From Vermamoeba vermiformis (Eukaryota > Tubulinea > Echinamoebida), in the NCBI GenBank assembly GCA_045837725.1, contig JBEWZL010000056.1, positions 434,001 through 498,000 on the forward strand: a stretch of DNA of 64,000 bases, written 5' to 3'. Position numbers and translations under genes: made by a program. Below the pieces are notes generated by a model. The model did not search any database. It worked only from the letters and a program-made list of their open reading frames with translations, and had not been told where the DNA came from. Of this stretch, positions 43,217-55,031 are shown in pieces (position 1 is the stretch's first letter; every line of letters starts with the position of its first letter).

Positions 43217-43478
43217 TAGCGCCGTTATGATTTCATAAGTTTTATGTAAATAAATTTATTTTGTAACAAACACGTTGGTGCTTCATTAGGATTATATAAA
43301 AGGGCTGAAGACTCCAAGTACTTGCACTACCTCATTCGTATCATTTTTACGATTGGTGCCCCGAGTACCTGTCGGCCTTGAGTTGGTTAGCAAAAAGTTA
43401 ATACTAAGTACGGTGCTGTCTTATCATTGACGCAGTACATAAACGCTGCATCATTGCTCGATCTGAACTTTTGTTTAT
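43217..43478. other. Convergent 3' gap with a TATA-like box
   Basis: The gap between two convergent stops holds the poly(A) signal of the PARP gene (AAATAAATTT near 43249) and, unexpectedly for a 3' gap, a perfect TATATAAAAGG at about 43293-43303 on the plus strand. No reading frame follows it. Confidence 0.4.
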
Positions 43479-45705
43479 TTACTGATTAGAATTATTGCTT
43501 TTGTTGCTATTGTTATGTTCAGCAAGACTTTTCAACACATTTTTGATCTCATCTTCGTTATTATCGTTAATCACGTGCACGCGCTTAAATCCTTCAGCGG
43601 GCGTTGGTTTCTTAAAAGTCTTAATTTGCGCGTCAAAATCACCGCTGTCAATGTGCTCTGTATTCTTTGCAGCTATTAATCGGTCTTTGCAGATTTCGGG
43701 CTTAGTATTCACAACAATAGCATCGCTTTCTAAAATTCCGAGTTTTTGGATCTCGCTCACGAATTCTTTTCGCTTGCGCGGGTTCACGTTGCACGTGTCA
43801 ATAACGACAGTGATGTTATTTTTAGCCTCTTTTAGTTTCTCCAATGCACTGGGCTTGGCTTTGTCTCCATCGAACACCACGCAATCAATACTTTCTTTAA
43901 TTCTTTTCGCGACACGGGACTTGCCTTATCGGGTAATAAAACATTAGTTTTCAACAAAAATTGTTTTTTTTACGTACCGCTGCCGTAAAGTCCGATCAAC
44001 ATGATCACGTGACGTTTGTCGTCTTTCACTGAAGGCAATGTTCCGCTCTTCGGCAACGACTCGACGTACTTCATAATATCTTGACCGAATCTGTCCCACT
44101 CTTTCGGGCCCATGTCCAGCTCTTCTTTAAATGACTGGGCATTGACAGGCTTCTCGCGTTCAACGATCTTTTCGAGGGCCTCGCGCACTCGTCCTTGCAT
44201 CGTGACGTCAAAATTGGACCAGTGCACTTCTTCGATGTCTTTCGGCTTGACTTTGTACATGGTGCGATCGATCAATCGGCCCTTCTCGTTCAGACAGTAC
44301 ATCACGCGACCTTCGCGGATGAAATGACCGCGCTCGTACTTGGCTTGAAGATTATTTGCTTTGCGGAATGCTTCGTTGGCTTCCAGATCTAACAATGATT
44401 TTTCATTAGCATACGTTAAAAATATAATTGCAGCCAATATATAATGCTATTTCCTTTTTTGGAAATATTGCAAAGTTTTTTCATGAATTAAATGACTTCA
44501 GTGAACGGATTTTCCTTATTTGGTAATATTTACCTTTTTGCTGGTATTCTTTGCAAATTTGAACGATTTTATCGGTGTCATAATCAATAGGCCCAAAATC
44601 AGTCTCTTTCAACTCTCCAATAGCAGGAGCAATAGATCCGTCAGTGAATGTATGGAACAACGGTTTCAAGTCTAGATCAAAGTCGTATTTGACCAGATGC
44701 GGTTCTTTTTGTCCGCACAACTCGAATGTTTTAGATTGCACGTCATCGCGTTCAAGAATAGTTAGCAATTTATGCGAGGTCGATAATACTTTTTTTGCTG
44801 AGACGCCAAATGCTTCTTTAGCGAGATCCAAAAAATTTCCAAACGGAGTGTTGCTTAAGAATGGAGTGCCTTTTGATTTGCAACTACAATATTAAAATTA
44901 ATAAAAATATTATTATTATTAATAAATACAGTTGCCTATTATGGAAATTATAATTTACCTCAAAAATACTTTTCCATCTGCGTCTTTATATTTATAGACT
45001 AGCACATTCATGCCGTTCCATTTGTTAGCTAATATAATATTAGTATTAAGTACTATAATTATATTTTGTTGACTTACAAAAGAAAACCTTGTCGCAGATG
45101 GGCACGATCAGCTCGTACGAATCAAAATCTTTGTAAGGATAGGCGAGTTTAGGAGTTCCATAAATAAGTATTTCTGGATTTAATTTTTTGCCGTTGACTT
45201 CGGTTAGGAATAAACTGCCACCCATCTTGCCGTCTAAAAAAGAAATTAATCAGAATTCTCGATCTCAGATGCGTCCCATTCAAAATGGTCCTACTTGTAC
45301 TAGTATATTTAAATATAGTATAATATGAAAATTACCTGCACGGCAAATGTAACCAGCGAGTTCATTTTCGGGATTGAACGGATCTTTCTTGCTGAAGTAC
45401 GACACTTGACCAGGAGCACAATCAAATTTCTTAGAAACTCTATTTAAAAATTAATTAATTAATATTTTTTGAGCTCGTGGGGCCACAAAATAACGCTAAA
45501 CCGTCAAAATAAAAAGTGCGAAAAAATATCGAATTAAATATCCAAGCTAAATAGCTCCTTCTTGTGCCTTAATTACATAATCACGATCATATTAATATAT
45601 TAAAACTATAGAAGCATTCTGAGATCTCGGCAATCAAAGTGAAGACAGACACGCGTCTACTTACTTGTGCAAATTGACGTAGCCACCCTTGCTCTTCTTA
45701 GACAT
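43479..45705 (-). CDS. RNA ligase - polynucleotide 5'-kinase fusion
   Basis: Seven exons, ~550 residues. N-terminal nucleotidyltransferase of the T4 Rnl1-like class: motif I KWNGMNVLVY (AMP-accepting Lys, split by an intron just upstream), motif III-like TFELCGQKEPHLVKYDFDL, motif IV EGRVMYCL and motif V DRTMYKVKPKDIEEVHW. A helical linker follows, then a P-loop kinase of the PNK type: Walker A LIGLYGSGKSRVAKRI, VVFDGDKAKPSAL, and VVIDTCNVNPRKRKEFV. The C terminus is Asn/Ser-rich. Ligase plus kinase in one chain is the layout of tRNA/RNA repair enzymes (fungal Trl1, phage and baculovirus Rnl-Pnk), but no phosphodiesterase or phosphatase domain follows here. Likely seals or heals broken RNA in the cytosol or nucleus. 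Confidence 0.85.
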
Positions 45706-45955
45706 ATTAAATATACTCCTATAATTATAATCGATTCGATAGTTGTTGCTTCGTTGGGTGAAACAGGCAAAAATAGACAAAGCGGTTTTTGTTTGTATTC
45801 AACCCAAACGAAGTGCACAACAAGTCTTTTAAAATTATTTTATTTTATTAAGGGCTGTCCTCGAGATGTTAAACAACAAGCCCTTGTTGGCGCTGCAAAT
45901 AAGCTAGATTCGGATTTCGCTCAGATGGCGTATTAATCAGTTTGAAAGCAAGTCT

Positions 45956-47096
45956 TTAGCTTTGCATCGTGTAAATATCTCGCATAAATCGATCCAAAGT
46001 GTCGTTGAATTCGTTTGGACTCTCCCAATGAACTGCGTGGCCAGCATCTGGCAAGATAATAAATTCTCCGCGCCATAAAGACGAAGGAATATTATTATCT
46101 TGCTTGTGCTTATGTAGGTACGATGATTTTACTAAATAATATTTAATTAGAATTATTTAAGTTATTCGACATCTAAAAAATTTGATTTGTTAAAAGCAGT
46201 CTACTAACAGTCTTTTCGATATTAGGTCGATGAAGGGACTTAAATAAGTTAATACGTACCAATTGAGTCGTTTTCGCCGTGTAAGAAAGCAATTGGCTTG
46301 TCAATGTTTCTGAACACATACAACTCGTTCTTGAATCTGCTTTCAGCAAGCGACTTTGCGTATAAAGCTCGTGCTGTGCCATCAGCATTGAGAAAGTCGT
46401 CGAGGAAATTCACAGGAACTTGCAAGCCTATGAAAGAGTGGTAAGATCGCTAAATTTCTTTAGGAACCAGATGCACCGCACCTTTCTCGAAAAATGCATT
46501 AGTGGCCTCAAGAGCTTCTTCGTAAGTAACCTTCTCTTTCCACAAGTATTGAATTGCTGGATTTTCTTGATTTAAAGCTTGCGGCAGATCATTTGCGTCG
46601 CGGATCAATGGCGTACCAAAAATTAAGAGCCCACGCAATCTGTCCTTGATCAAATCATATGCCTCTAGTAGTACTCGGCCTGTAGAAGATGAAGACGTAA
46701 GCGAAATATTTCTTAACTTTCGAGTAAATTAAGATTCGATTTCAGATCTGATCGCGTACCACCGGTGCCCCATCCGACAACAACAGCGTCTTTAACGTCA
46801 GTGACCGTCAAGAACGAGTTCAATACACGTGCGTAGCCTTGGATAGTGTAGGTATCAGGCTTGGATGCCTTATGAGACTTTCCATGGCCCGGCAAGTCGA
46901 TCGCCATCATGCGGTACTTTGAGTTCAAAAAGCTGCTGTTCAATTGGTGCTCGAAGGATGAACTCGATGAAGACGTCGTGTGCACGAAGATAATAAGAGG
47001 GTGCTGCACGCTATTTGGATCTGAACACGCATCGTTCTTGCGCACCCAAATGGATTGATCTTCGTCCAAACGGTAAAATTGGCCTTTTTCTGACAT
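45956..47096 (-). CDS. Alpha/beta hydrolase with an altered nucleophile elbow
   Basis: Four exons, ~300 residues. Landmarks of the fold: PLIIFVHTTSSSSSSFEHQL (oxyanion strand, usually HG), RMMAIDLPGHGKSHK, the elbow VVVGWGTGG, the acid loop FLHGENDSI and the His loop LPDAGHAVHWESP. The usual nucleophile pattern is G-x-S-x-G; here the central residue is Gly (G-W-G-T-G), so the protein may be non-catalytic or use another residue. Asp and His positions are kept. No signal peptide. The elbow is close to an intron (after GTGG), but the splice does not supply a Ser. Confidence 0.8.
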
Positions 47097-47962
47097 AGTG
47101 GTTGGTGAGTATTAAATTGAAATAGAATAATGAAAATGATTTTAGTTTCATGTTAATCCTTTAATTGGAGCCGGAAAATATCTTTAAAATTAAAGCAGAT
47201 CTCTGACATTTATTGATTCAAATTGAAACAAATGTTTCATGCACGGTTCAAGTGGAGGTCCGAAAATCATTGCTATCTCCTCTTTTTTTTTATTACCAAG
47301 CTAACTGGCCTTTGATTTTTCTTCGAAGAAAGCTGATTTCGCAGCGCTGACGTGCAAGAAGAATAATGATGAACCTGGAGACAACGTGCCGTGCTTGGTC
47401 TAGTTAGTGGCCCAAGAAAAGCACAAAGAGAACAGAAGTAAATGAAAGAGTACCAAATCTGGTCAGTAAGTCTATTGAACCGACTTGGAGCTTTGACCGA
47501 AGAGGCAGATCGGATGTTGCCAACACCACGAGGAAAAGAGTAAGTCGTCTGCGAAGACCTTAAGTTACAGTGAACCTTTTTAAGCTTATTTTTAGCGAGA
47601 TTTAGTGAGAAAGCCGCATTATTAATGCTAATGGACCGCTAGCTAAGCATCTAATGGACTTTAAGACCCGAGATCTGTAAGTAATGCAAATCCGGCTAAT
47701 TTTCCAGATTTGGTATTTTGGCACGCGGTTGTTAGTGAGTTCATAACATTTAATTCAAAAATAGTTGAGAAATGAACTCAGACGTTCGAAAAAACGCAAA
47801 AGGAAATTTTCGACAGCACGTCAGATCCATTTTTAGAAGGAGTACCTCTGATAAATTTTATAAACGGGTATTACAAATAATTGTTCGTTGAAGAGTCACT
47901 CTTTTTCAAGCTCAATTGAAGAACACTCGCGAGTATTGAAAGCTAATGAAGTAGAAGAAAGA
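47097..47962. other. Long intergenic region with a small unplaced exon-like piece
   Basis: About 870 bases. At 47442-47541 a frame begins MKEYQIWSVSLLNRLGALTE and runs into a clean donor (GTAAGT), but the next acceptor leads to an early stop, so I cannot build a protein from it. It could be a short or decayed gene. The remainder is the upstream region of the VWA gene. No repeat or RNA gene recognised. Confidence 0.35.
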
Positions 47963-50455
47963 ATGGCTAATCAACAACAGATCCCGAAGTGGGCTCCAAA
48001 TCCTTACCCTAATGCAATCCCGATGCAAGAAATGGTATAATAAGCTTTCTCATTAGCTTATATATCGCGCTAATTGCGTTAACTTGCTCGCTACAGAACC
48101 CACAACCAGGTTACGCGCCACAGTACTATCCTGCGCCTCAAAATTTCGGTCAAGGGCCAGCCGCGGTACCCCCTCGTAAGTACTACAATAGTCAAGCAAT
48201 TTCTATATTTAGAACGCATAAAGACAACTAAAACAAATTGATCGGATTCCGATCTAATCCCAAACAAAGTCTGAAAGTCGTTGATTACGTTTTGAAGTTT
48301 TAGCAGAGCGAGCACTACTTTAGTCCGTAGTTCGCTTTTACATGACGCAAAGTCTAAATCTTGTTGTTGTATTTAAATTTCTTCTTTTTCGAACCGTCAC
48401 TCACTGGATGTGATCCTTTAATAGAGCAACAAGATGCCTTCAATGCTGATGTGGACAAGCCTGCTCCAATTTCTACCAGTGCTGCTGCACCCGAGCCTCA
48501 AAGACCACCCAAGCCTCCGCGTAAAGAGATGCCGAAGAAGAAAAAGATCGCTATTATTGTTGGTACTATTGTGCCTACAGTAGTCGTTGCAGCGGTCATT
48601 TTAATGATCGTTTTCTTGCGAACCGAACTCGTCATTGTCCAATCCGCGAACACGAAGCAAGACTGGATGAATGCAATGGCTGTTGCTTTCAATGCTAAGC
48701 GTAAGTTGAGATTATTTATAAGAAATAATGCATAGATTAAATAACGCGTATTTTGTGGTTATAGAGTTTCGCTTTTCGGATGGCGCGATCATGCAAGTTC
48801 AAGTAACTCATACGGGCTCAACATTTAATGCCAATCTACAACCGACGATATACAGTCCGGCTATATCAACTTGGATCGATCTAACTAACGCGGTAAGGCA
48901 CAAATTGATTTGTTTTTTGTGGCGTAAATTCTGATCTCCTTTTTTAGCAATGGAACCAAAACTTCAGCACGAATTTAGTCGATAAGAGCAAGTGCAAGCC
49001 ATCCGTTAGTATCCCTATTGGCATTGCAATGTGGAAGCATATGGCGCAATACTTGGGCTGGCCAAACAAACAGATCGGATGGTCCGACATTGCGGATCTG
49101 GCGCGTAACAGCAGCATGTGGCCTTACGGAGAGTTCAAATACGGTCACGGTCAGCCCGAATCATCTAACTCGGGTCGATTATCAATTGTCGGACAAATCT
49201 ACGCTTTTACTGGCCAAAAGACCCAACTTACTGTAAACGACGTTTTGAATCCGGATGTTCGAAACCAAGTCGAATCAATTCAGCAAAGTAAGCCTATTAA
49301 TATAATTCGGGTTGAAATTATTTAACTATTTACTAATAATCTTACTTATCAGCGGTCTATCACTACGGCAAAATTGATACGGATCTGCTCGACAGAATGG
49401 CGCAGCGAGGTGCTGACTATTTGACTGCTGCTACTAGCTACGAGTCAAACGTGATAAGATGGAACGCTAACTATCCCGACTTGATGTTCCCGTTCGTCTT
49501 GATCTACCCTCGTGAAGGCACGTTCTGGAACGAACACCCACTGTGCATCGTTGAAGGTGCTTCGTGGTCCACGCCTAAACAACGCGAGGCCGCGCAGAAA
49601 TTTATTGACTTTGTGCTGGAGAAAGATCAACAAGACGCGACAGTGCAGTATGGAATTAGACCTGCCAACTCAAACTTTGACCCGTCAACAGTGCCCAACA
49701 GCCCGTTCAAGGAGGCCAACGGTGTCTTGCCCGTCACTACAGAGACTATTTCGAGCTTGCCTTATCCCTCTGATGACGTCACCAATGCTATCATTCAGCT
49801 GTGGATCGACACGAAGAAACCTGCCTCGATCTTGCTGATCATGGATATCTCTGGCAGCATGAAAGACGAGGACAAAATCATTTACGCGAAACAAGCAGCA
49901 ACATCGTTCGTCAACCAAATGCACGACAGGGACGAGATCTACGTCATGACTTTTTCATCGTCGTACAACTACCTCTTGCCTACTGCAAAGAACAACACGC
50001 TCAGCGTCATTCGCAGCCAAATGGCAAACGAAATTTCTCTTCTTTATCCTGGCGGAGGCACGGCGTTGTACGACAGTACTGTCGCGGGAGTCACTTTCAT
50101 GAACAATTTGAAAAGTGGCCGCGTGGGAACTTCCCAGAAATACAACTACGCCGTTGTATTGATGACTGATGGTGTAGACACATCGAGCACACGATATAGC
50201 TTCGGTACTATGATGTCAACCTTGCCTGATGGCGAATCATCGGATCAGATCCATATCTTTACCGTCGCTTATGGTTCTGACGCAGACAAGGACTCGTTGC
50301 AGCAAGTAAGTACCAATGTGATAGTTGAGTATTCCCTATAATAGAAGATATTAATTTTTTCTTGCCAGATTGCCACTCGAACTAACGGCAAGGCTTACGT
50401 TGCCAGCACGACGAATATCTTGTCGATTTATTCTGATATTGTTTTGGAGTTTTAA
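47963..50455 (+). CDS. Membrane protein with bacterial-type solute-binding plus VWA domain
   Basis: About eight exons, ~680 residues. Cytosolic N terminus rich in Pro, Gln and Tyr (NPQPGYAPQYYPAPQNF), PRKEMPKKKK, then one membrane helix (IAIIVGTIVPTVVVAAVILM). The extracellular part begins like an extracellular solute-binding protein (SBP_bac_11-like: NTKQDWMNAMAVAFNAK...; VSIPIGIAMWKHMAQYLGWP; IGWSDIADLAR; FPFVLIYPREGTFWNEHP) and ends with a VWA domain with an intact MIDAS: ASILLIMDISGSM (DxSxS), GGGTALYDST (Thr) and LMTDGVD (Asp). The same two-domain chain is known from bacteria. Role here unknown; a cation-dependent surface receptor is plausible. The intron near 48173-48424 is long for this genome. 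Confidence 0.8.
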
Positions 50456-50798
50456 TCTTATTTTCTCCTTGAATTAAAGCAATTGACCGGAATCTTACCG
50501 TCCGTTGTAAATTTAACTACATTGCGAAAATGATACATCAGAATAGTGCACTTCAGCAACTCTGGTTAGACGTTCATAATTCAGCCTAGATCTTAAACCA
50601 ATTTACAACGCCTTAGTACAAAGCAGATCAATTCAGCGAATAATGTTACCGTTCAACGCAGTATGGCGGCTATTACCGCCCCGAGATTTGGCTTTGGTTA
50701 CGGTCCTTCACCAAAGAAATAAAAATCGATTCAACATTTCAAATGATTTGAGATACAACGAACACGATAAATATTCGATCATTCGAATTTATTATTGG
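50456..50798. other. Convergent 3' region without a gene
   Basis: About 340 bases between the stops of the VWA gene and the minus-strand F-box gene. AT-rich with no recognisable gene, repeat or RNA. Confidence 0.4.
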
Positions 50799-52165
50799 TC
50801 AACACAAGTCAAAGACAAATGTTTTTGGCTTCGGATAAGGGGTCCATAATATCAATTGAGTACCACAAATATAATGCTTCCAACCGATAGCACTTCCTTC
50901 GATATATACGCCACTAACTTCTTGTTTGAACGACATCGGATGCACCGCGAATTTAGGCAGTAGATTAGTATCAGGATGGTCCTTGGAGTATTTGTAATTG
51001 CCTAGTACTTTGAATCTATCTGTTACTGCGTTCGTGGAAATAGTGGCTCGAGTTAATGGATTTTTTTCCGTGTTGTTGTCTATAATTCTATTTAATTCGT
51101 TAGTACGTTGTATATAATACTGATAATATTATTTATACCTATTATAAACAATTTTGTTAATCGTTGCATGCCCTTTGTCGAACTTAAGACTGTATGGTTG
51201 TGGAATGGCGACTACAATCAAATCGGATCCAGGTCTGTCCCAATAATAGACTCTATGATACTCTTCTACCGTTGAAATGTTATGCTCACTTAGTCCAAAA
51301 CATTTAAATCCAACAAAATGCTCCAAAAAAATAAGCTTGTCGTCGATCACGCCTAAAAAAAAATTAGGCAACCATAGAGGACTAATAAATTATTATTATA
51401 ATGCTTACGTTTAGCACAAGGTGGAAGATGGCCGTATGGACTATTATAAGTTTGAATGAGCTGATCTCGTTCGAGATCATAAATTTTGAGTTTCGAAATA
51501 CCGTCTTCTTGAACGAGTAAACAATAATAATGGGAACAAAAGAACCAATTTAGACTATTTAAGTCTATTTTAAGTTCGCTAGCCAATTTAATCCACTGTT
51601 TTGTTCGAAGGTCGTAACGATGCACAAATTCATCCATTAAAAAATAGATGAAATGCTTTGATACCATCAAAACGTGCCTGCCTTTCAATATAGGTATATC
51701 TTCGCTCTCCGTATTTCCTAATTTGAGGCCAAAAGTCATTAAAAATCGGCACATCTGTCTGAAGCTGGATTTGAATTTTGTTTCAAAGACGTAAGGTGCC
51801 TTAGCCAACCATTTAGTCGCTCCAATCGTTAACATAAAAATATGCTTCCACGCCAATTCAGATTTTCGCATTGCAGAAGCACTATAAAACATTAAAAATT
51901 TTGCCGTTGCGAATCTGACCAATAAATAATACTTACAATGCTTTGCACGTGACTGATAAATTAAATGCAGCTGTATATATTTGTTCTTGACGCTCAAACA
52001 TGCTAGATATTTTTGTGAGCCCATCTGGAACAGTTATAGGTCCTTGTTTAAGACGAGCTCGTGTCAGTTCATAAATTCTTTCTTCCTCATCATTATATTC
52101 TTTAAAAATGTATGCGAATATTATTTCTAATATTTCGACTGGGCAATTCTAAAGCGCAACGTTAA
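50799..52165 (-). CDS. F-box protein
   Basis: Four or five exons; stop at 50799-50801. The N-terminal part reads CPVEILEIIFAYIF...AAFNLSVTCKAL, an F-box with its usual spacing, which would bind Skp1 in an SCF ubiquitin ligase. The remainder is beta-rich with repeated hydrophobic strands (VLMVSKHFIYFLMDEFVHRY, CLLVQEDGISKLKIYDLERD, VYIEGSAIGWKHYICGTQLI) suggesting a propeller or related substrate-binding domain. The 5' end is uncertain: an ATG near 52188 with a short intron does not keep phase, so the real start is not fixed. It is of the same general type as the ankyrin/F-box gene at 13 kb but I see no close sequence match. Confidence 0.65.
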
Positions 52166-52415
52166 TTTTACATCCAGAGTTCTTTACGACATACTGCGAG
52201 CCCATCCATAGTATATGTGTTTTGTCAGCTATATACGCATTGAGGAGGAGTGACTAATTTACTTGGTTTTCTTTTTTGCGCGCTTGAAAAGGGCAGGCGA
52301 TTTTTATCAAATTTACGAACAGCACGAAGCTTATTTGGCGTTCATTCATCTTTATTCATGTATTTTTATAACACATACGTCTTAGTATTTATTTAAACGA
52401 TTATAATCGAGCTAA

Positions 52416-54849
52416 ATGGCGAATCTAGATCAAATTCAATTGAATGGTAGTGGAAACTATTCAGAGCTTTTTATATCAGAACCTCCACCTCCTTATGTTC
52501 CTGGAACTAGTGCCACTTATTCTAATACTGTAACCGGTAACAGTGGCACACAATTCCACGTCACAGAAGTTCCATCTGGAAGTCAATCTGCGGTTCCAAC
52601 CGAGCAAAAAGGTATGTAGCATTATGTATCTCAATATTGTGTATATTATTATCTAATTTTCTTCTCTATTTTTAATATAAAAAGTCACAAATCTAAACTC
52701 AGCTTCACATTCAAATCAAACTACGACCTACGTAGTCAACCATATTACACAGCCAAATTCATATGATGCTAATTCACCAAATGATGATTCGCTACGTAAT
52801 GCTCCCTCGTTATTTATCGATCTCCAAGGTCTGGACGAAAAACCTGCATCTGGCAGCTCTCCGATCAAAAGCACTCCACTCGAAATTCCAATTCAAAACC
52901 CAGTGATAGCCAATTTGAAAGCATCAGGAACGACATATCCACCTCCCACGCTTACTGCACCTGTAGCAAGCAGTCCACCGCAGCAATCATTCATAAATCT
53001 GAATCAAGCAACGGGAAGCCAGCACAACTCACGCACCGCGACGCCTATTAATAGCGGAACACCTATTAACACCCCTCCCACTTCGTTGACAGCTCCTCTT
53101 CAAAAAGCAAACTTATTGCAAGGAGCGAACACATCTCCCGTGCAGATGCAACCCGCACCCATTACTATCAATATGGAACAATTACAAAACAATTTGCAAG
53201 CCCTCGGAATTTCACCAGCACAAAACGGACAATGGACTATGAATCCTAACTCGCAGTTAACGACAATTTTGAGTGCTTTGGGACAGCAACAAAATGTGCC
53301 ATTGGCTAACGTGACAGGAGCGCAATTGACCGGCCAACAAGCTAATCCTAGTCTAGCTGTCGCCCCTCAAGGTCTTCAATTAGCTCCACAACAAATGGTC
53401 GCTAGTAACCCCGTGGGCCTCATGCCAAGTACGTCCTCCTCGCAAGTTGTCTCGCAAGTTCAAGCTCCACAAACACCCGCTACTGTACCTCAAGTGCAGC
53501 AAACAGCGCAAGTCCAGCAGCTACAACAGCCTGTTCAAGCTCAACAACAAGTCGTACAAGTGCCACAAGTATCACAGGTTGCGCAAGTCCCCGTCATGCC
53601 GCAACAACAGCACGTCGTGCCGCAAGTCCAACAAACACAACAGATGCAACAAGCTGTTCAAAATCAGCAACACGCTCAAGTCCAACAAGTTGCGCAGTTA
53701 CAACAACACGGACAATTGACGCAAAACCAAATGCAACAACCACCCAACGGCATGGCAGTCCTGCAACAAGACGGCAGTATTATGACCCCTGCTTACGGTG
53801 CCTCGCTCATCAACAGCAATGCCGGTCAAATGCAACAATTTGCTGCGATGCCACTCAACAACAATCAGATTCCTCAAATGGCAATGTATGCCTCGAACCC
53901 AGTTCAGGTACCAAAACAAAATTTTCAAAAGTCAAAAGAAAATCTAATCATTTTCGCAGAATGTCAACGTTGCTGCGTTAGAACATCAATTGCAAGCCGA
54001 CACATTGACACTCATGATGCAGGTAAGGGTAATTACTTTTTGGACGCGTGATCTGGATCTCTTCGAAGCGAATAATTCTTTGACACTATAAAAGTCGAAC
54101 CAAGTTTAACAATATTATATTATAGATGATGAAGACTATGGGCGAGTTGAACAAGCGCATGGCCAATCTCGAAAATGAAGTAGACAGTCTGCGGCAACAA
54201 GTGCGCACGCAACAGCAACAAAACATGCAATTGCAACAAACATTAATGACCGTGCAACAACAGCAGCCAATCAATAGTGCGCAGAACCCTAACGGTATGT
54301 GTTACTAAAAATAGATCTGACATTTGGATCAATGATTTTAATCGGGCGTAGAAGCAGGACAAGAAGATAAAACGCGTGTTAATCGAACGAATAGCGCGAC
54401 AGCAACGAATAGCAATCAAATTATGTCACTGAATGAAGCTCCGCCTGTCAATTCATTGGGCACTAACCCGCGACCTGGGGTAGTGAACTCTCAATACTAC
54501 CAGACCCCGCAAAGTCAATATTATTATAGTAAGTATAATGACATTACACGCTTAATTTCGTCAAGCGGGACGAGATCTGATTCGACGTTTTTGACAAATG
54601 TCACTTTTTTGCTATTAATTTGTGCGCTTCAGAATGATTAATTCATGAACTAACCTTTGTTTGTTAGCTACGACCAACAACGGCATTGCATACATGCAAC
54701 CGATGGCTACGACAGGCGTGCCAATGCCCGTGCCTGTGGGCAGCCAAGTGCCTGGTTACCCAGGTCAAATGTATTATTACACCACCGCCCAACAACCTAC
54801 CGTTGTGCAGGGACAACAACGAATTGTGTATACTAACCAACGGCAATAA
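52416..54849 (+). CDS. Gln/Pro-rich coiled-coil protein (transcription-cofactor-like)
   Basis: Six or seven exons, ~700 residues. Early part is Ser/Thr/Pro-rich; residues in the 53450-53740 stretch are a long run of irregular Q-V-Q-Q type repeats (QQAVQNQQHAQVQQVAQLQQ), followed by a predicted coiled coil (MMKTMGELNKRMANLENEVD, SLRQQVRTQQQQNMQLQQTL) and a Gly/Pro/Tyr tail. No catalytic domain. Such composition is typical of transcription co-regulators or condensate-forming proteins, but no family is recognised. Coding is supported by the long uninterrupted exon (52903 or earlier to 53906) and consistent splicing. Confidence 0.65.
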
Positions 54850-55031
54850 TTGGGTAGTCGGTAGCAATTGTAGAATTAATTGAAGGAAAAATGTAAATAA
54901 ATCGTAATTTGCGTGTTTAAGTTCGAGCGTTTGAACGATTTATTTTTTTTGATCAGCTAGATCGGCAAACATGGTTTAAACCCAACAATTACAAGAATTA
55001 AGTAGCCAACAACGGTGAATTTATAAATTTA

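Noticed and set aside
45838-45936. Plus-strand C-terminal coding piece (CPRDVKQQALVGAANKLD...) after an acceptor-like AG.
   Set aside because: Reasonable composition, but no upstream exon can be joined and the upstream segment is the antisense side of the RNA ligase gene start.
53447-53719. Open frame rich in Lys, Asn and Ser inside the Gln-rich gene.
   Set aside because: A shifted-frame shadow of the CAA/CAG-rich repeat region of the real gene.
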